DNA from: Pseudomicrostroma phylloplanum | Lineage: Eukaryota > Basidiomycota > Exobasidiomycetes > Microstromatales | Assembly: GCA_039545275.1 (NCBI GenBank) | Contig: BCHS01000012.1 | Coordinates: 620,001-684,000 of the forward strand | Direction: 5' to 3' | Length of the DNA stretch: 64,000 nt | Shown: positions 47,125 to 58,282 of the stretch, in pieces | Layout: every line of letters begins with the position of its first letter | Numbering within the stretch: position 1 is the first letter of the stretch | The notes under the pieces: generated by a model | The model's input: only the letters and a program-made list of their open reading frames with translations | Told to the model about the DNA's origin: nothing | Database searches by the model: none | Position numbers and translations under genes: made by a program

Positions 47125-49704
47125 TCAACGCATCACAAGGCCCTCGCCCCGCGCATTGTGCCTCCTAGGCTTGCCCCCTCTGGCCTTCTTTGTCGCCCTG
47201 TTCCACTGCTCATCCAGAGAAGACAGCCCCTTCTGCAGCTTCTTCTTTGCTGCATCCGAACCTTTGCCCGCCCTCTTCAATTGCGTCTGGAGGGCGTCCC
47301 GGGCCTGCTGCGAAGCCCTATGTAGAGGGGCGGCAGCTTCGCTCAGGAAGTCGGATTGCTCCATCTGGCCACCCAGTTTCTTGGGCTGGCTTTTCCTTTC
47401 GCCTCGCTTGGTCGTCCATTTCCTTGCGGTCCGTGATCGAGTAGAAGCTCCAGGCCTGTTGGGTGGTGATCCTCGAGCGCTGCCCAGAGCCCTGTGCCGC
47501 GCCTCAATAGCCTCCAGTATAGCTTTCTTGCCCTTTTCAGCATTGAGCACAACTTTTTTAGCCCGACTACTGACTGCCGATGAGGCAGCTAGATCTGACC
47601 ACGTCTCTCTGCCCACCTCGGCCACCTTGGCAGCCTCACGGGACCACTCTTCGAGGCGACCTTTGGCCGAATGGTAGAGTTGATTTGCATGCTCACCACC
47701 GGCGGCACGAAGATGATGAGCCGTCTTCTTGGCCGTGTCGAAGTGCTGAGAAGCTCGCTGCCTGTTCTCGGACAGCTGGTCCTTCAGGTAGGCTTCATAA
47801 AGCGCTCCGGCTTGGTCCATTGCTGCTTTGTGAGCTGCCTCGGAGTGCTTCAGGACAATGTGAGCTTTCTTTGTGGCCGAGGTAGACATAGCATGTCCAT
47901 ATGCCGATGCGAAGGAAGTCACGTCCAACAATTCCGTGCCCAAGGTCGAAACAAGCGCGTCTAAATCGTGTTTCATTTGCTTCAGCATCGGCTCCATTAC
48001 CTCGAACCATAGATTCTTGAGCTTCGTTTCCCAGTAATTCCACTCTGCGTAAAGGGCGACCATGCCGGCGCCGCTGCTGATTTTGAGCGTATGCCATGCT
48101 GCCTGAGATGCTGTCGAAACCCACTCAGAGATGGGGGCCCTCGGTTCGCTCAGTTCCTGGCTTGTACTGCTGGAAGTCCATTCCATGTCCTCATCAACCG
48201 CTGGAGGCACGCTGCTCCCCACTTCCACTGTAGAGGGCTTCTTTGTGTGATTGTCGATGACTGAGAGGTCGAAAGAGCTCGATGAGCTGAGCGCTACGAT
48301 CGCAGCAGTTTCGATAGGCTGAAATGCCTGAGACATCTGAGATACAGCTGTACCCTCACCGGGAGACGCTGTCCCGCGGGCACCGTTGAAGGCTGCAAAG
48401 GGAGTGATGGAAGGGAAAGTCATTGCCGCTCGAATAGTCTCAGTAGGAAGGCCTGGATGCAGAAGGACGACAGCCCCCATGAAGCCGCAGAACGCAGCAA
48501 CGAGCCAGTGGAGCAGCATCCCATGAGAAGCGTTGTTTGGGATAACAATCTTCAGGTGTGCTCGTGCCGCGTTCGACCCTTTCTGAACAAGGTCTCGGAG
48601 GTTACGGTCTGTCTCTCGAGCGTCCTTCTGGATCTTGGCCGTCTTGCTCTGTCTGGCCCCAGCAGCCTGGTCTGACGCACCCACTGCGCCAGTGCCGCTG
48701 ATCTGAAGCCACGCTCTGGTCTTCTGTGCCCAGTCAGGCTCGAGGAGCTCGTTTGAGGTGGTGGCAAGAGCTGCGGCCTGTTTTTCGCCAATGGGAACGT
48801 CACCTTGCTTGTGTACTCCTGCTTCAGTGAGTCCTTTCCAGCCATGACCCAGCTGTGGCTCAGACGAAGAAAGGTCGCTGTCCAGCGTCTTTTCCCACGA
48901 GGCCCCTAGTGTGCGTTTCCACACGGGGTCTACGCCCGGCAAGCCCCTGGATTCTTCCAAGGAAGAGTGCTGGTCGGAGTTGCTGTCGATAGCAAACAAG
49001 AGGAAGGGGAGAGGGGCAGAAGCAGAGGGTGAGTCAGCCATCATCTCCGCGGGTCGACAGCAGCAAGCTGAAGGCAGCTGCTTGGTGTGCGCTACATACC
49101 TCTTCGAGGCAACACCACTAGGTGTACTGCCCTGCTGAGTGTGTCCAAGATTGATCGAGTTCTCTGGCGACGTTGGGTCTGGCAGGATCCAGGTAGACAC
49201 GGTACTGCCACCGCTACCTCCAGCATTGCCTGTCGTAGTGGGAACGGATAGGCCACTTGTCGGCCCAGTGTGAAGCAAGCGATGCGTCGAGGAGACGGGG
49301 GTGTCAATGTCGTGATCTGCAGCACTGTCTCCCAGCGCCGCGGGGCACTGATCGTCGGAGGCAGCCCAGGAGTGGTCCAGAGCAGTCTCCCTAGACTCTC
49401 GAAGGCTGCGGCTTGAGGCGGTGGAGTCACCCATTTGGGTTGGGGTAGCTGTAATGGACGCATTAGGCGAGCTGGCATGGACACTGTCACCTATCCAGGA
49501 TCGTGAAGCGGAGAGGTCCGCGCTGCCATAGAGTGCGGATGGTGTCTGGCCTTCGATGAGCTCATAGTCCTCGTCGTCGAGGCTAGATACGTCACTGAAG
49601 GTGGGATCATCGATCATTGAGGGAGCTCGGGAAGAAGGCGAGGACGGGAAGGAAGGTGAAGGGGAGGATGTCATGCGAGGAGGAGGTGTGGATGGCGGTG
49701 CCAT
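47125..49704 (-). CDS. Single-pass membrane protein with N-terminal Atg8-interaction-like motif and long helical tail
   Basis: I do not recognise the family. ATG 49704 is the first ATG; the frame upstream opens at a GTG. The frame is continuous, but 48983-49099 looks like an in-frame 117 nt intron (GTATGT...ACAG), leaving 820 residues in exons complement(49100-49704) and (47125-48982). The N-terminus is Ser/Pro-rich with SSLDDEDYELIEG, an acidic cluster followed by YELI at residues 47-50, which fits an Atg8-interacting (LIR/AIM) consensus. One hydrophobic segment, LLHWLVAAFCGFMGAVVLL, lies near residues 356-378. After it, residues about 500-740 are long amphipathic, Ala/Lys/Glu-rich helices (HIVLKHSEAAHKAAMDQAGA). 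The C-terminus is very basic. A possible 5'-untranslated intron has a GTAAGT donor at about 49895. A selective-autophagy receptor or organelle-shaping protein is conceivable; this is inference. Confidence 0.65.
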   Translation of the reverse strand: MAPPSTPPPRMTSSPSPSFPSSPSSRAPSMIDDPTFSDVSSLDDEDYELIEGQTPSALYGSADLSASRSWIGDSVHASSPNASITATPTQMGDSTASSRSLRESRETALDHSWAASDDQCPAALGDSAADHDIDTPVSSTHRLLHTGPTSGLSVPTTTGNAGGSGGSTVSTWILPDPTSPENSINLGHTQQGSTPSGVASKRYVAHTKQLPSACCCRPAEMMADSPSASAPLPFLLFAIDSNSDQHSSLEESRGLPGVDPVWKRTLGASWEKTLDSDLSSSEPQLGHGWKGLTEAGVHKQGDVPIGEKQAAALATTSNELLEPDWAQKTRAWLQISGTGAVGASDQAAGARQSKTAKIQKDARETDRNLRDLVQKGSNAARAHLKIVIPNNASHGMLLHWLVAAFCGFMGAVVLLHPGLPTETIRAAMTFPSITPFAAFNGARGTASPGEGTAVSQMSQAFQPIETAAIVALSSSSSFDLSVIDNHTKKPSTVEVGSSVPPAVDEDMEWTSSSTSQELSEPRAPISEWVSTASQAAWHTLKISSGAGMVALYAEWNYWETKLKNLWFEVMEPMLKQMKHDLDALVSTLGTELLDVTSFASAYGHAMSTSATKKAHIVLKHSEAAHKAAMDQAGALYEAYLKDQLSENRQRASQHFDTAKKTAHHLRAAGGEHANQLYHSAKGRLEEWSREAAKVAEVGRETWSDLAASSAVSSRAKKVVLNAEKGKKAILEAIEARHRALGSARGSPPNRPGASTRSRTARKWTTKRGERKSQPKKLGGQMEQSDFLSEAAAPLHRASQQARDALQTQLKRAGKGSDAAKKKLQKGLSSLDEQWNRATKKARGGKPRRHNARGEGLVMR

Positions 49705-50864
49705 GTCTGTAGCAGGGCCCGGAGGTGAGGAAACAGGTGGAAGGGGATGATGGTGTGAGTAGTTGCAGCGGGGGTGCAAAAGACGCACCGGAGGCGAATG
49801 CGATGGATCGGATAGGTACTGATGTTGCTGTACTCTTCGAATTGAGAGAGATACGATGTGTGTGCACGACTGACTGCTAGCGGGATATACTTACCGGAGG
49901 AGCTTTTGGCTCGGTGAGGTTGCTGCCGGTGTTGGGGGAATGGCTGCCAGGGGAGCAGAACGTGACTGAACTCCCGCAGTGAGACACTCGCGGTGTGTGA
50001 GTTTGCGCAAACGATGATAAGGCCGTAGTCTGTCCTTGTGGAGAGGAGATTGGAGTGGAGCGCACCACGGAGGTGCGACTGTGCTAGGGTGAGGTGAGTA
50101 GAGCAGTGTCAGCCGAGATGGTGGAGAGGTGAAGGTAGATGGCAGGATACCAAGACGAAGTGGATGGCGGATCCGATGACATCGGCAACAGGACGAGGAG
50201 GACCAAGAGTCGTCGTTGGCAGGCGGTAGACTACCACCAAGGACCAGAGACAGAGGCACAGGATGCCCACGCCCATCTCCCAGGCACTACACCACTCTAC
50301 CCGCACGCTCAGTCATCCACCCGCACCATTCACTCCCCCTCCCGAGAGATTTGCCATCGTGCACGGACGCACATCCACTCCCCACACCCACTCTCCTCAC
50401 GGAAAGGAAGCAAAATCGGCAGCGCGCATCCCTCCCTCACTCCTTCCGTTCCGGCCGACGACGGACGACCCACTCAGAAGGAATCGAAAGTACGCAGCGG
50501 AGTCAGGACGGGTAGAGAGAGACAGACACTAAGAGGGGCCACTAGAGTGTTCTTCTTCCTCACAGCCAGCATCGTCACCATCACCATCACCATCGTATCA
50601 CATAGAGACAGGTCAGCTCGCCATACTTGAGCCCTGTCGCAGCCTTCTCGCCCTCGACTAGCATACAAGCCCCTGTACAGGCCTCAAGATAGTAGCCAGG
50701 CTTACTGTGCCCCTGGGTCCACTTGCTGCACCGCGCCCCTCACACGACCATACCCCCGCCCGGCCACAGGTGGCTCAGCAGATCTCATTGCGTTCCCCTT
50801 ATGAGAATCCCCACATCCTCGCTTCCCATCGCACGTACGTAGCATCTCAGACTCCACCGCCATC
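49705..50864. other. Divergent intergenic region between the membrane-protein gene and exportin-T
   Basis: 1.16 kb. On the minus strand a GTAAGT donor at about 49895 and the acceptor CTACAG just before ATG 49704 suggest a leader intron for the membrane-protein gene. On the plus strand the 250 bp before ATG 50865 probably hold the exportin-T promoter. A 163-codon plus-strand frame at 50139-50630 has no ATG start near its beginning and looks random. Confidence 0.45.
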
Positions 50865-53800
50865 ATGGAGGAGCAGCTCGCACAGGCAGTAGAAATAGCT
50901 TCCAACCCCACGGCAGTCCAAGACGCATCACTGCCAGCCCAGGCACTCAACTTCCTCGAGCACCTCAAGTCCATCACCCATGAGAGTTGGAGCGCAGGAT
51001 GGAACGCCTTCTCCTCAAAGACAACAGACGGTAGTAGACCAAAGTATTCTGAGCAGGCTCGCATGTTTGGTCTGAACCTCGTGGCAGACTTCTTGGAGAA
51101 TCAGTGAGTCGCCAATGGAGCAATGGCAGAAGCCGTCGGATACATGCTCATGATCGGCAACCTCCCTATGTCCTCGCAGCGTTTCGGAAGCATCAGACCC
51201 GGCCGGAGCAGTCGCATACTTGCAAGAGTCCTCCCTGCGCTACATTCAAGAAGACTACGTCACCGGTGCAGCAGAAAGGGCAGCAGGATGTGAGTGCTGC
51301 GATTTCACCATTGGCACCTGCCAGGAAGAAACTCGAAGCTCATTCCTTCCGTCTTTTTCTCAATGCAGACGCCAAGAACAAGCTCGCACAGGTCCTCACC
51401 ATGCTCCTACTACAGACCTACAGCCTCCCCCAACCCGCAACTCTCCTCCCTACGGTGATCGGCCTCATGAGGACGCGATCCGATTCGTCCTCTTCGATCT
51501 CGGTCATTAATCCTACCACTACTGACCTGGTCTTGCGTATTCTGCACGACCTCTCCATCACACTCGGTTCCGATGTGACTCTCAGAGCAGTCCGAAGTAA
51601 AGATCGTCTACAACGAGATGCCGTCATAAGAGACGAGATCCGGGCTAATCATGCAGTCACTGTAGCCCAGGCAGTCTGGTCTATCATCCAGGACGGAATC
51701 GCAAAGATCAGTTCAGGGGATGAAGCTCACGGCTGGGGACCAACAAGAGCTGTTGAGATCACCGAAATGGCCATCAGCGTGGTCGGCGACTACGTCTCTT
51801 GGCTCGACATCTCCTTGATGGTCACACCGGAGACCGTCCCAATCTTCTTCGCGCTGCTGCAACACCAAGTCATCGGTCTGCGCAAAGCCTCGGCAGATGC
51901 TCTTTCAGAAGTGGTCTCCAAAGGGATGAAGCCCGCCAGCAAGCTCGAACTACTGCAGGTCCTTGACCTCACCACTGTCGTTGGAGCACTCGAAGCCGAG
52001 ACAAGAATCAAGGACAGCTCAGGGGAGCAAGATAGCGTGGTTGAGCTCCGAGAGAGGCTGGCGAGGCTCGTCAATGGAATTACGTTGGAACTCGTCAAGA
52101 TCCTGGAAGAGTCCGCAACAGAAGAATCTACGCGAGCCATCGCGGATGAGCTTTTGGTACGCCATCTCACTCTCACACTCGCCTTCCTTGCTGATGAGTA
52201 CGATGAGCCTACAGAATGCGTCTTGAGCGGGACGAATGCCACCCTCTCCTATTACAAGAAACTCAAGCGGAAAGCACATGCCAACGGAAATTTGAGCGCA
52301 CCACAGCTGGACGTGCTTGCCCGCGTCGTCGAGGTCGCCCTATCGAAGATGAAGTACGACGACGAAGCGGAATGGACCGGCGCGGGGGCGCACGATGGAG
52401 ACGGGGGAGCAAGTGACGAAGATGAAGCGCACTTCATAGAGCTGCGGAAACAGCTACAATTAATACTGAGTGCGGTGGCTTCCATCGACGAGACCATCTT
52501 CTCTTCGAGGGTCGAAGCCCTAATTGGACAGACCTTGAAAGCCGTCCAAAGCGGTCTGAGCGGCACAGGATCGCAAGTCACATGGCAGCAAGCAGAGATG
52601 GCCGTCTTTGCTGCATACTTCTACGTAGAAGTGCTGATCAATGCATCTGGTCTGCCAAAAATGGGAGTGAGTGCAAACACTTTCGTTCAGATGCCACCTG
52701 AAGCCGCTAAGGCGCCCAAGAACAAGCTCTCGCTTTCAATCTACCCGACACTGCCGCTCAATACCCTCGGAGAAGCGTTTCAATCGGTGGTTCAATCAAA
52801 CATCGCAAGCTACCCCCACCCAGCCGTTCAATTACAGTTCTTCGAATGTCTCAATCGATACTCATCCTTCTTTGTCGCACGGCCGGACAATCTGTCGGCG
52901 GCATTGTTCGTCTTTCTGGATCAAAGAGGGTTGTACAGTGGACATACCGCCATTCGGCACCGCGTCTGGTACCTCTTCTCGAAATTCGTCAGAGATGTAG
53001 CTGGTGTCATCCCGCGCGATTATATTGAGAAGGTACTAGACAGCATGAGAGTGAGTGAATCGTGCGTCTGAAAGAGGACACGTGCATCGGGAGCTGACCA
53101 GCCTTTGATTCTTCTTGCCTCTTACAGCAAATCTTGGTCATCAACGCTGAGCTGCCTCCGTGTGACTCCGACGAAGATCCCCTGGCAAAGGCAACGGAGT
53201 CTGCTGGCTCCTTTGATAGTCAACTGTACTTGTTTGAGAGCTGCGGGTGTCTCATCTCATTGCTCAAGACCGCTCCCGATGAGCAGACGGCTTTGTTGAA
53301 AGCCGTATGCGACCCTCTGATGAGCCAATTGCAACAAGCTGTACACAGCTACTCGACACAAGGCAGTAATCTCAGAGAGGTGCTTCAAGCTCATCACCTG
53401 ATGCTGGCGCTTGCCAATGTTGCCCAGGGCTTCCCGGATCTTGCTCACAACGCTCTCACGCCTGCCGACGCGGGCTGGATTGACGTCTTCAAATCTGTGA
53501 CAGAACAGATTCTGATCGCTCTAGGAGCTCTCAACAGGTTCAGCATCATCAGGGAAGCTTCGAGAGGTGCCTTTGCCCGAATCGTTGCCACAACTGGTCA
53601 AGCGGTGTTGCCCTTCATCCCGAATCTTATACAGGGCCTGTTGGGTGAGATCACTGCGGTCGAGCTCATTGACTTTCTCAGCTTCCTGGGACTCGTTGTC
53701 ACGAAGTACAAGTCGAATGTACAGCCTATGATGGACGAGCTTCTAGCTCTTCTTCTCGAGAGGATCTACCACTTCCTCAACCAAGACATTGCTGGTACTG

Positions 53801-54414
53801 ACGATGCACTTCAACGAACAGAGCTGCAGCGTGCATACATCAGCTTCGTGTCCACTCTCGTCACCACGGGGTTGGACGGTGTCTTGACTTCCGAGCGAAA
53901 CTTGGGTCAGCTGCAGACGATCTTGCAAAGCATCGTCTACTATGCTACAAATGGCGATGCCAGCTGTCAACGGGCCTCTTTCCACATCTTGAGCCGCATA
54001 GTCGTCCTCTGGGCGGGGGATGGAAAAGTTATTCAGCCGAGCAACTCTGCCAACGGAAATGGTGGGGTGAACGGCACTCCAACTGCACCGCAACCAGTCA
54101 AAGTGCCGGGATTCGAAGCCTTCCTTTATGAGACTATTGTGCCTTTGACCTTTGAGGTGCCTGCAAAGGCTGCTTTTGACTTCAACGACGCCCAGGCGCA
54201 GATGGTGCTGGGCGAGATTTCCACGCTGCTCAAGACAATCCTAAGCGCCAGAGGAGCCGAACTGCAGAGATACTTCCTCGAAGTCTTCTTCCCAAGGATC
54301 CAGTGTCCCGAAGGGATGGCTCGCGATTTTACACAGAATTTGGAGCAGTTGGACGCGAAGAAATTCAAGGTGTATCTGCAGGGATTCATCAAGGCATCAC
54401 AAGGAGGTGCTTGA
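50865..54414 (+). CDS. LOS1: Exportin-T (tRNA exportin, LOS1/XPOT family)
   Basis: Exons are 50865-51103, 51180-51289, 51369-53050 and 53128-54414, giving 1105 residues. All three introns (76, 79 and 77 nt) start GTGAGT. The protein exports mature tRNA from the nucleus with Ran-GTP. The N-terminal Ran-binding HEAT region is assembled over the first three exons (LRYIQEDYV, then [17 protein letters not shown] after splicing). The conserved exportin-T blocks [14 protein letters not shown] and [17 protein letters not shown] lie near residues 255-320. The C-terminal part contains [27 protein letters not shown]-like [16 protein letters not shown] and ends [19 protein letters not shown]. Acidic residues near 455-470 form a variable loop. 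Length fits the family upper range. It is divergent from the membrane-protein gene and ends at the gene desert. Confidence 0.93.
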
Positions 54415-56283
54415 GGGCGCAGGTGCGGGAAGCTGGCGGGCTGTACGATCTAGAAAGGCAATCGCGACGGAGCGACGTTGTTGCATTGACCATGTCCCTT
54501 CCTCATTTTCTTGCATCAGCATAGTCGCTCACATCGATGACCAATATCAAAACCAACGGCATCCCTGACACACCACTGCTCGACAGACGGTTGTAGACCG
54601 TGATCGGAATTCAGCTTACCACCGTCAGATCGACGGACTTGCTTGCGTTTTGCCGTCCTCGAGAGTAGCTGCTTGCTCACGAAGGAGACGCATGTTCATA
54701 TCGGAGCCTTATCACGGACGAGTTACGGTAGGGAGCAGAGACTCTGACTCTGACAGAGGCGGTGAGCTACCGAGACGTTCGGCCAGCCTCGAGGCCGGTG
54801 TAGCCTGTTCTGTCTTCTGTCTTCTGAGGCCTTGGGTATTGTTTCGAGCCCCCCGTGACTGGCAACGACTGCACACGTCGATGAGGTATTGTAGCAATAG
54901 GAGGTAGGCGCTTGCAAAGACTGAATTCTCTCAGCAGCTCCTTTGTGCTAGGGCAACCGCTTCCTGACCACTGTGACTACCTCGGACGCTGGATTCCCGG
55001 CTCTGACGCCAAGGTAAGCTCTCTGACTGGCACTGATGAGAGTCAAGTAGGACTAGAGCTCATCTGCCGGCATCGATCACACAGGAATGCAGACCTTGTG
55101 ATGCGAGGGAGCAACAACGCACAGTCCCAAACGGCACTGCAATGCTGTCTTCTTCACTCTGTCGCGCACGGAGGATAGATCTCTGGTACTGTCCTTTTGT
55201 GTGACAGCTTGAACGGCGTGACACAAGAGTGTAAGCGATATAGTGCTGCACTGAGGTGTGCAATTTCTACTGCGCCGCTTTGTGCCTGACTCTGGCACCA
55301 AAGTCTGTCTCCGTCAACTTTCGTGAATCCCGCCCTGAGGCTTGTGATTCTGTACACTATATGAGACAAGCTCCTCCTCCATTGTTGCATTCGATTTCTC
55401 TCCCCTCTTCATCATGTACATTGTCCAGTCCCGTGCTACTCGTGGCATATCCCTCCTTATGCGACAGTACATCAAGTACTGTACTGTAACTTTGTCCTCA
55501 CCGCCGCCCGCAGAGTCCTCTTCGCTCTGCTCCGAGAGGGACCATCAACAACCTCAGCAATGAGCGCCGCCAGCGCATTGTACGCACAAAACTCAAAAGT
55601 CGCTACACGCTCCCCGCGTATAGCCAAAGAGGAGGGGCTGTCACTCTCTACAGTCTCTTCCATTGTTGGACGGTCTCAGAAGGCCTCCCGTATCCTCAGA
55701 ATACGCTGTGGAGGTCCCACAAATCGCAGCAAGCTTGGCATTAATCATGTCCATCATGTCGAGCGATATCGGCACCGACGGCTGCCCGCTATAGTACTGT
55801 ACCTTCCGCGATGCTCGACAGAATTCACTCTCTCGCTTCCCTGATACTGTGTTGAGATGTTCCACATCCTGCTGCACCAGACGAAGGCGTCAATTGTGGT
55901 GAGCAGGCTGGCAATCTCATCTCACAAACGATACCTTAAGAATTTCTACTTTGTATTGACAGTCTTGCGACCACAAGACACTAGGGCTGAAATGAGCAAG
56001 ACAATCGAGCAATTGCGACAAGCCCAAACCAGGCAGCAACTCTGACGCTGTCGTACCAGTCTCCGCTGAGAAGCGCCCGATACCGTAGCCCATCCAGAGC
56101 GCTGTAAGTCGACAGGTTCTCACGCTGTTGAGTCGATTGTACATCGTTTTCTTTCAAGCTTATGCGGCAATTGACGACAACTTCATTCACTGCACCTACA
56201 AGGTCACGCGTCTGATGCAAAGGGTACTCTTTGGGTCGTAACGGCAAAGTTTCCATATTGCATCCAGAAGCGTAATGATTCCA
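54415..56283. other. Gene desert, first part
   Basis: About 1.9 kb after exportin-T with no recognised gene. Base composition is less GC-rich than in the genes. Several short GTACTGTAC-like palindromic strings occur (for example near 55475). No tRNA was recognised. Likely decayed intergenic or repeat DNA. Confidence 0.45.
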
Positions 56284-56539
56284 TACTCCTTTCGTCAGTC
56301 CATTCTAGCCAGCTGCAGCAAAATCTAGCTGCAGGCAGCCAATTTTAGCCATGGCAAAAATATTTTGGCAGCATGCAGTTTCAAAAGTAGCCGCCTGACA
56401 CTGCTCTAGTGCCTGATCTTTGCTAAAGTGTGGCTTGAGTTCAGGCTCAGATTGCTAAAGTGCAAGGCAAGCGGCCAGACTTTCAAGCAGACTGCTACTT
56501 TGGATCCGCTTTGGCTAGAATTGACTGACGAAAGGAGTA
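56284..56539. mobile_element. MITE-like element copy 1, 256 bp, terminal inverted repeats
   Basis: The left end TACTCCTTTCGTCAGTC is matched in inverted form by GACTGACGAAAGGAGTA at the right end; the match runs about 28 bp with one mismatch and ends in TTCTAGCCA. The interior holds no coding frame. The left end borders the arm of a larger imperfect palindrome (see copy 2). Confidence 0.75.
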
Positions 56540-57220
56540 CATTGCGTAGATCCCACACCGGAAAGTTGTGCTACCAGTAGTAGGAAGTATCGATGAACTG
56601 TAAGGCGAGTGAGCGCTAGCGATGGGAAGGAAGGACTCTTGTACAAGGGCGACCGAAACGAGAGTGTAAGCTGCAGAGGTTATCGCGCAGCACAACATTG
56701 CTGCGTTTGCAGGTGACTTGTGCAAAGATCTCTTTTATCACAGATTTGGAGCTGTGGCAGCCCATACATGTCCGGCCTTCACTTTGTGCAAGCAAAAGTG
56801 TCTGTGACATGAGGCGAATCTTGTCATTTTACGCCGTTTCAGTTGTGTAGTCCTGCACAAATCGCGTCCTCCGCGTTGCACTCCAATGCAGACTTTTGCA
56901 GCAAACGTGAGAATTTTTGCAGTCAATCGGGTAACCTTTGCACATGTTCGTAGTCTGGCAGCACAATGCGGTAAAACATCTTTCCATTTGCGCACGTTTT
57001 GGGTAATTTGCGGGAAAAAACAGCAATCACCTCAAGCTACAGTCACTGCTGCCTGTACGAGACAAAGACCAGACATATGAGGGCCGCCACAGCTGCATTT
57101 GTGTGGTAAAGAAGATCTTTACACAGGTCACCTACACAGGTAGCTATATCCGGTGTGAGATTTACGCAATGTTCTGCACTCTGACTCGTTTGCTGTGCGA
57201 GATTGCGCATTTCTTGCGCC

Positions 57221-57473
57221 TACTCCTTTTGTCACTCAATTCCAGCCAAGTGCGCGCCAAATTCGCCGCCTCAGTTGTTCTGGCAGCCTGCCTCGCATTT
57301 TGGCAATCTGAGCCTGAACTCAAGCCACACTTGAGCCAACCTCAGGCACTAGAGCAGTGTCATGCGGCTACTTTTGAACATGCATGCTGCCAAAACCTTC
57401 TTGCCCTGGCTAACTTCTAGCACAGCGGCTAATCTGACACCCGTTTGGGTAGACCTGAGTGATGGAAGGAGTA
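57221..57473. mobile_element. MITE-like element copy 2, 253 bp, inverted relative to copy 1
   Basis: The left end TACTCCTTTTGTCACTCAAT continues TTCCAGCCA; the right end GAGTGATGGAAGGAGTA is its inverted partner with mismatches. Internal sequence matches copy 1 in reverse orientation. Non-coding. Confidence 0.75.
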
Positions 57474-57573
57474 GAACTGCCCTTTCTCTTACAGTGGCAT
57501 GTTTACGAAGGTGGAAGCTCTTGATGTAAGACTCACGCAGTCCAATGCTATCCAGCTCAATTGCTCTCCAGCA

Positions 57574-57807
57574 CACCTCCTTTCGTCGCTCAATTCCAGC
57601 CAAATGAGTCTCAGACCTACAATTGGACAGGAAATGAGGCAATTTGCCTTGCGTTTTGGCTATTCTGGCCCAAATTCAGCCACACTGTAGGAGAGACGGG
57701 GCACTAGAGCAATGGCCAGCTGCCAAAATCTTGTTGCGTCTGCTATGTTTCATCACATCCGACAAAAGTTGGCCGCAGGTGACTGTGATTGAGTGACGCG
57801 AGAGTTC
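57574..57807. mobile_element. MITE-like element copy 3, degenerate
   Basis: The left end reads ACCTCCTTTCGTCGCTCAAT followed by TCCAGCCA. The right end reads TTGAGTGACGCGAGAG, its inverted counterpart. Internal strings AGCCACACT and GGCACTAGAGCA match copy 2 in the same orientation. Boundaries are approximate. Confidence 0.6.
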
Positions 57808-58024
57808 CACACCATGCAGTCATTATCAGTTGCTGTCAGGTCCGATTCTTAGAGTTGCAGAAGTACGCACTAGTCACAAAGAGTACTGTACTCTTGCGGG
57901 TGCAATGCGGGGTACTGTAGTCGTTCAACAACGAGTCGTCATGCTATCTGATCACTCTCTACTGTGCTGACAATTGCTGTGCCATGCAGATCATGCGGAG
58001 GAAATGCTTGTCGCCTGCCAAAGG

Positions 58025-58282
58025 CTCACAGGGTCACTCAATTCTGGCCGGCTGCAGCGAATCTGAGCTGGGTGCCTCAAACATTAGCAGGCACAAAGGC
58101 TCTCTAGCAGGTTGCAACTTCGGCTTTGGCGGCGTGACACTGCTCTTATGCCTCTCCTTGGTCATTGTGTAGCTCGATCTCAGGCTCTGATTGCGAGACT
58201 GCGAGGCCAGCTGCCAGATTCCTTGTTACACTGCTAATCGAGCAGTTACTGTACCTGACTGATCCGAGCGACGAAACAAGCC
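58025..58282. mobile_element. MITE-like element copy 4, strongly degenerate
   Basis: The left end contains GTCACTCAATTCTGGCC, and the interior has GACACTGCTCTTATGCCTC and CGATCTCAGGCTCTGATTGC, matching copy 1 in the same orientation. The right end near 58260-58280 (GATCCGAGCGACGAAAC) is a weak inverted match. Boundaries are approximate. Confidence 0.5.

Larger units (their letters stand above)
56284..57473. repeat. 1.2 kb imperfect palindrome containing element copies 1 and 2
   Basis: Sequence at 56350-56480 is repeated inverted at 57270-57400, including a near-identical CACTGCTCTAGTGCCTGA. The stretch CATTGCGTAGATCCCACACC (56541) is inverted near 57152-57171. The stretch from AGGTGACTTGTGCAAAGATC (56711) to about 56790 is inverted at about 57050-57132. 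The left arm carries about 130 bp (56563-56710) missing from the right arm. The centre, about 56790-57045, is unique. Confidence 0.7.

Noticed and set aside
49705..49788. 28-codon N-terminal extension of the membrane-protein gene
   Set aside because: It would begin at GTG; the first ATG is 49704, and an acceptor CTACAG directly precedes it.
49877..50068. Possible coding first exon of the membrane-protein gene, ending at a GTAAGT donor
   Set aside because: Phase does not match the acceptor before ATG 49704, and no ATG opens the frame; kept only as a possible leader exon.
50139..50630. 163-codon plus-strand frame upstream of exportin-T
   Set aside because: It starts at a non-ATG codon, has repetitive Ser/Arg/His content and no domain; more likely promoter sequence.
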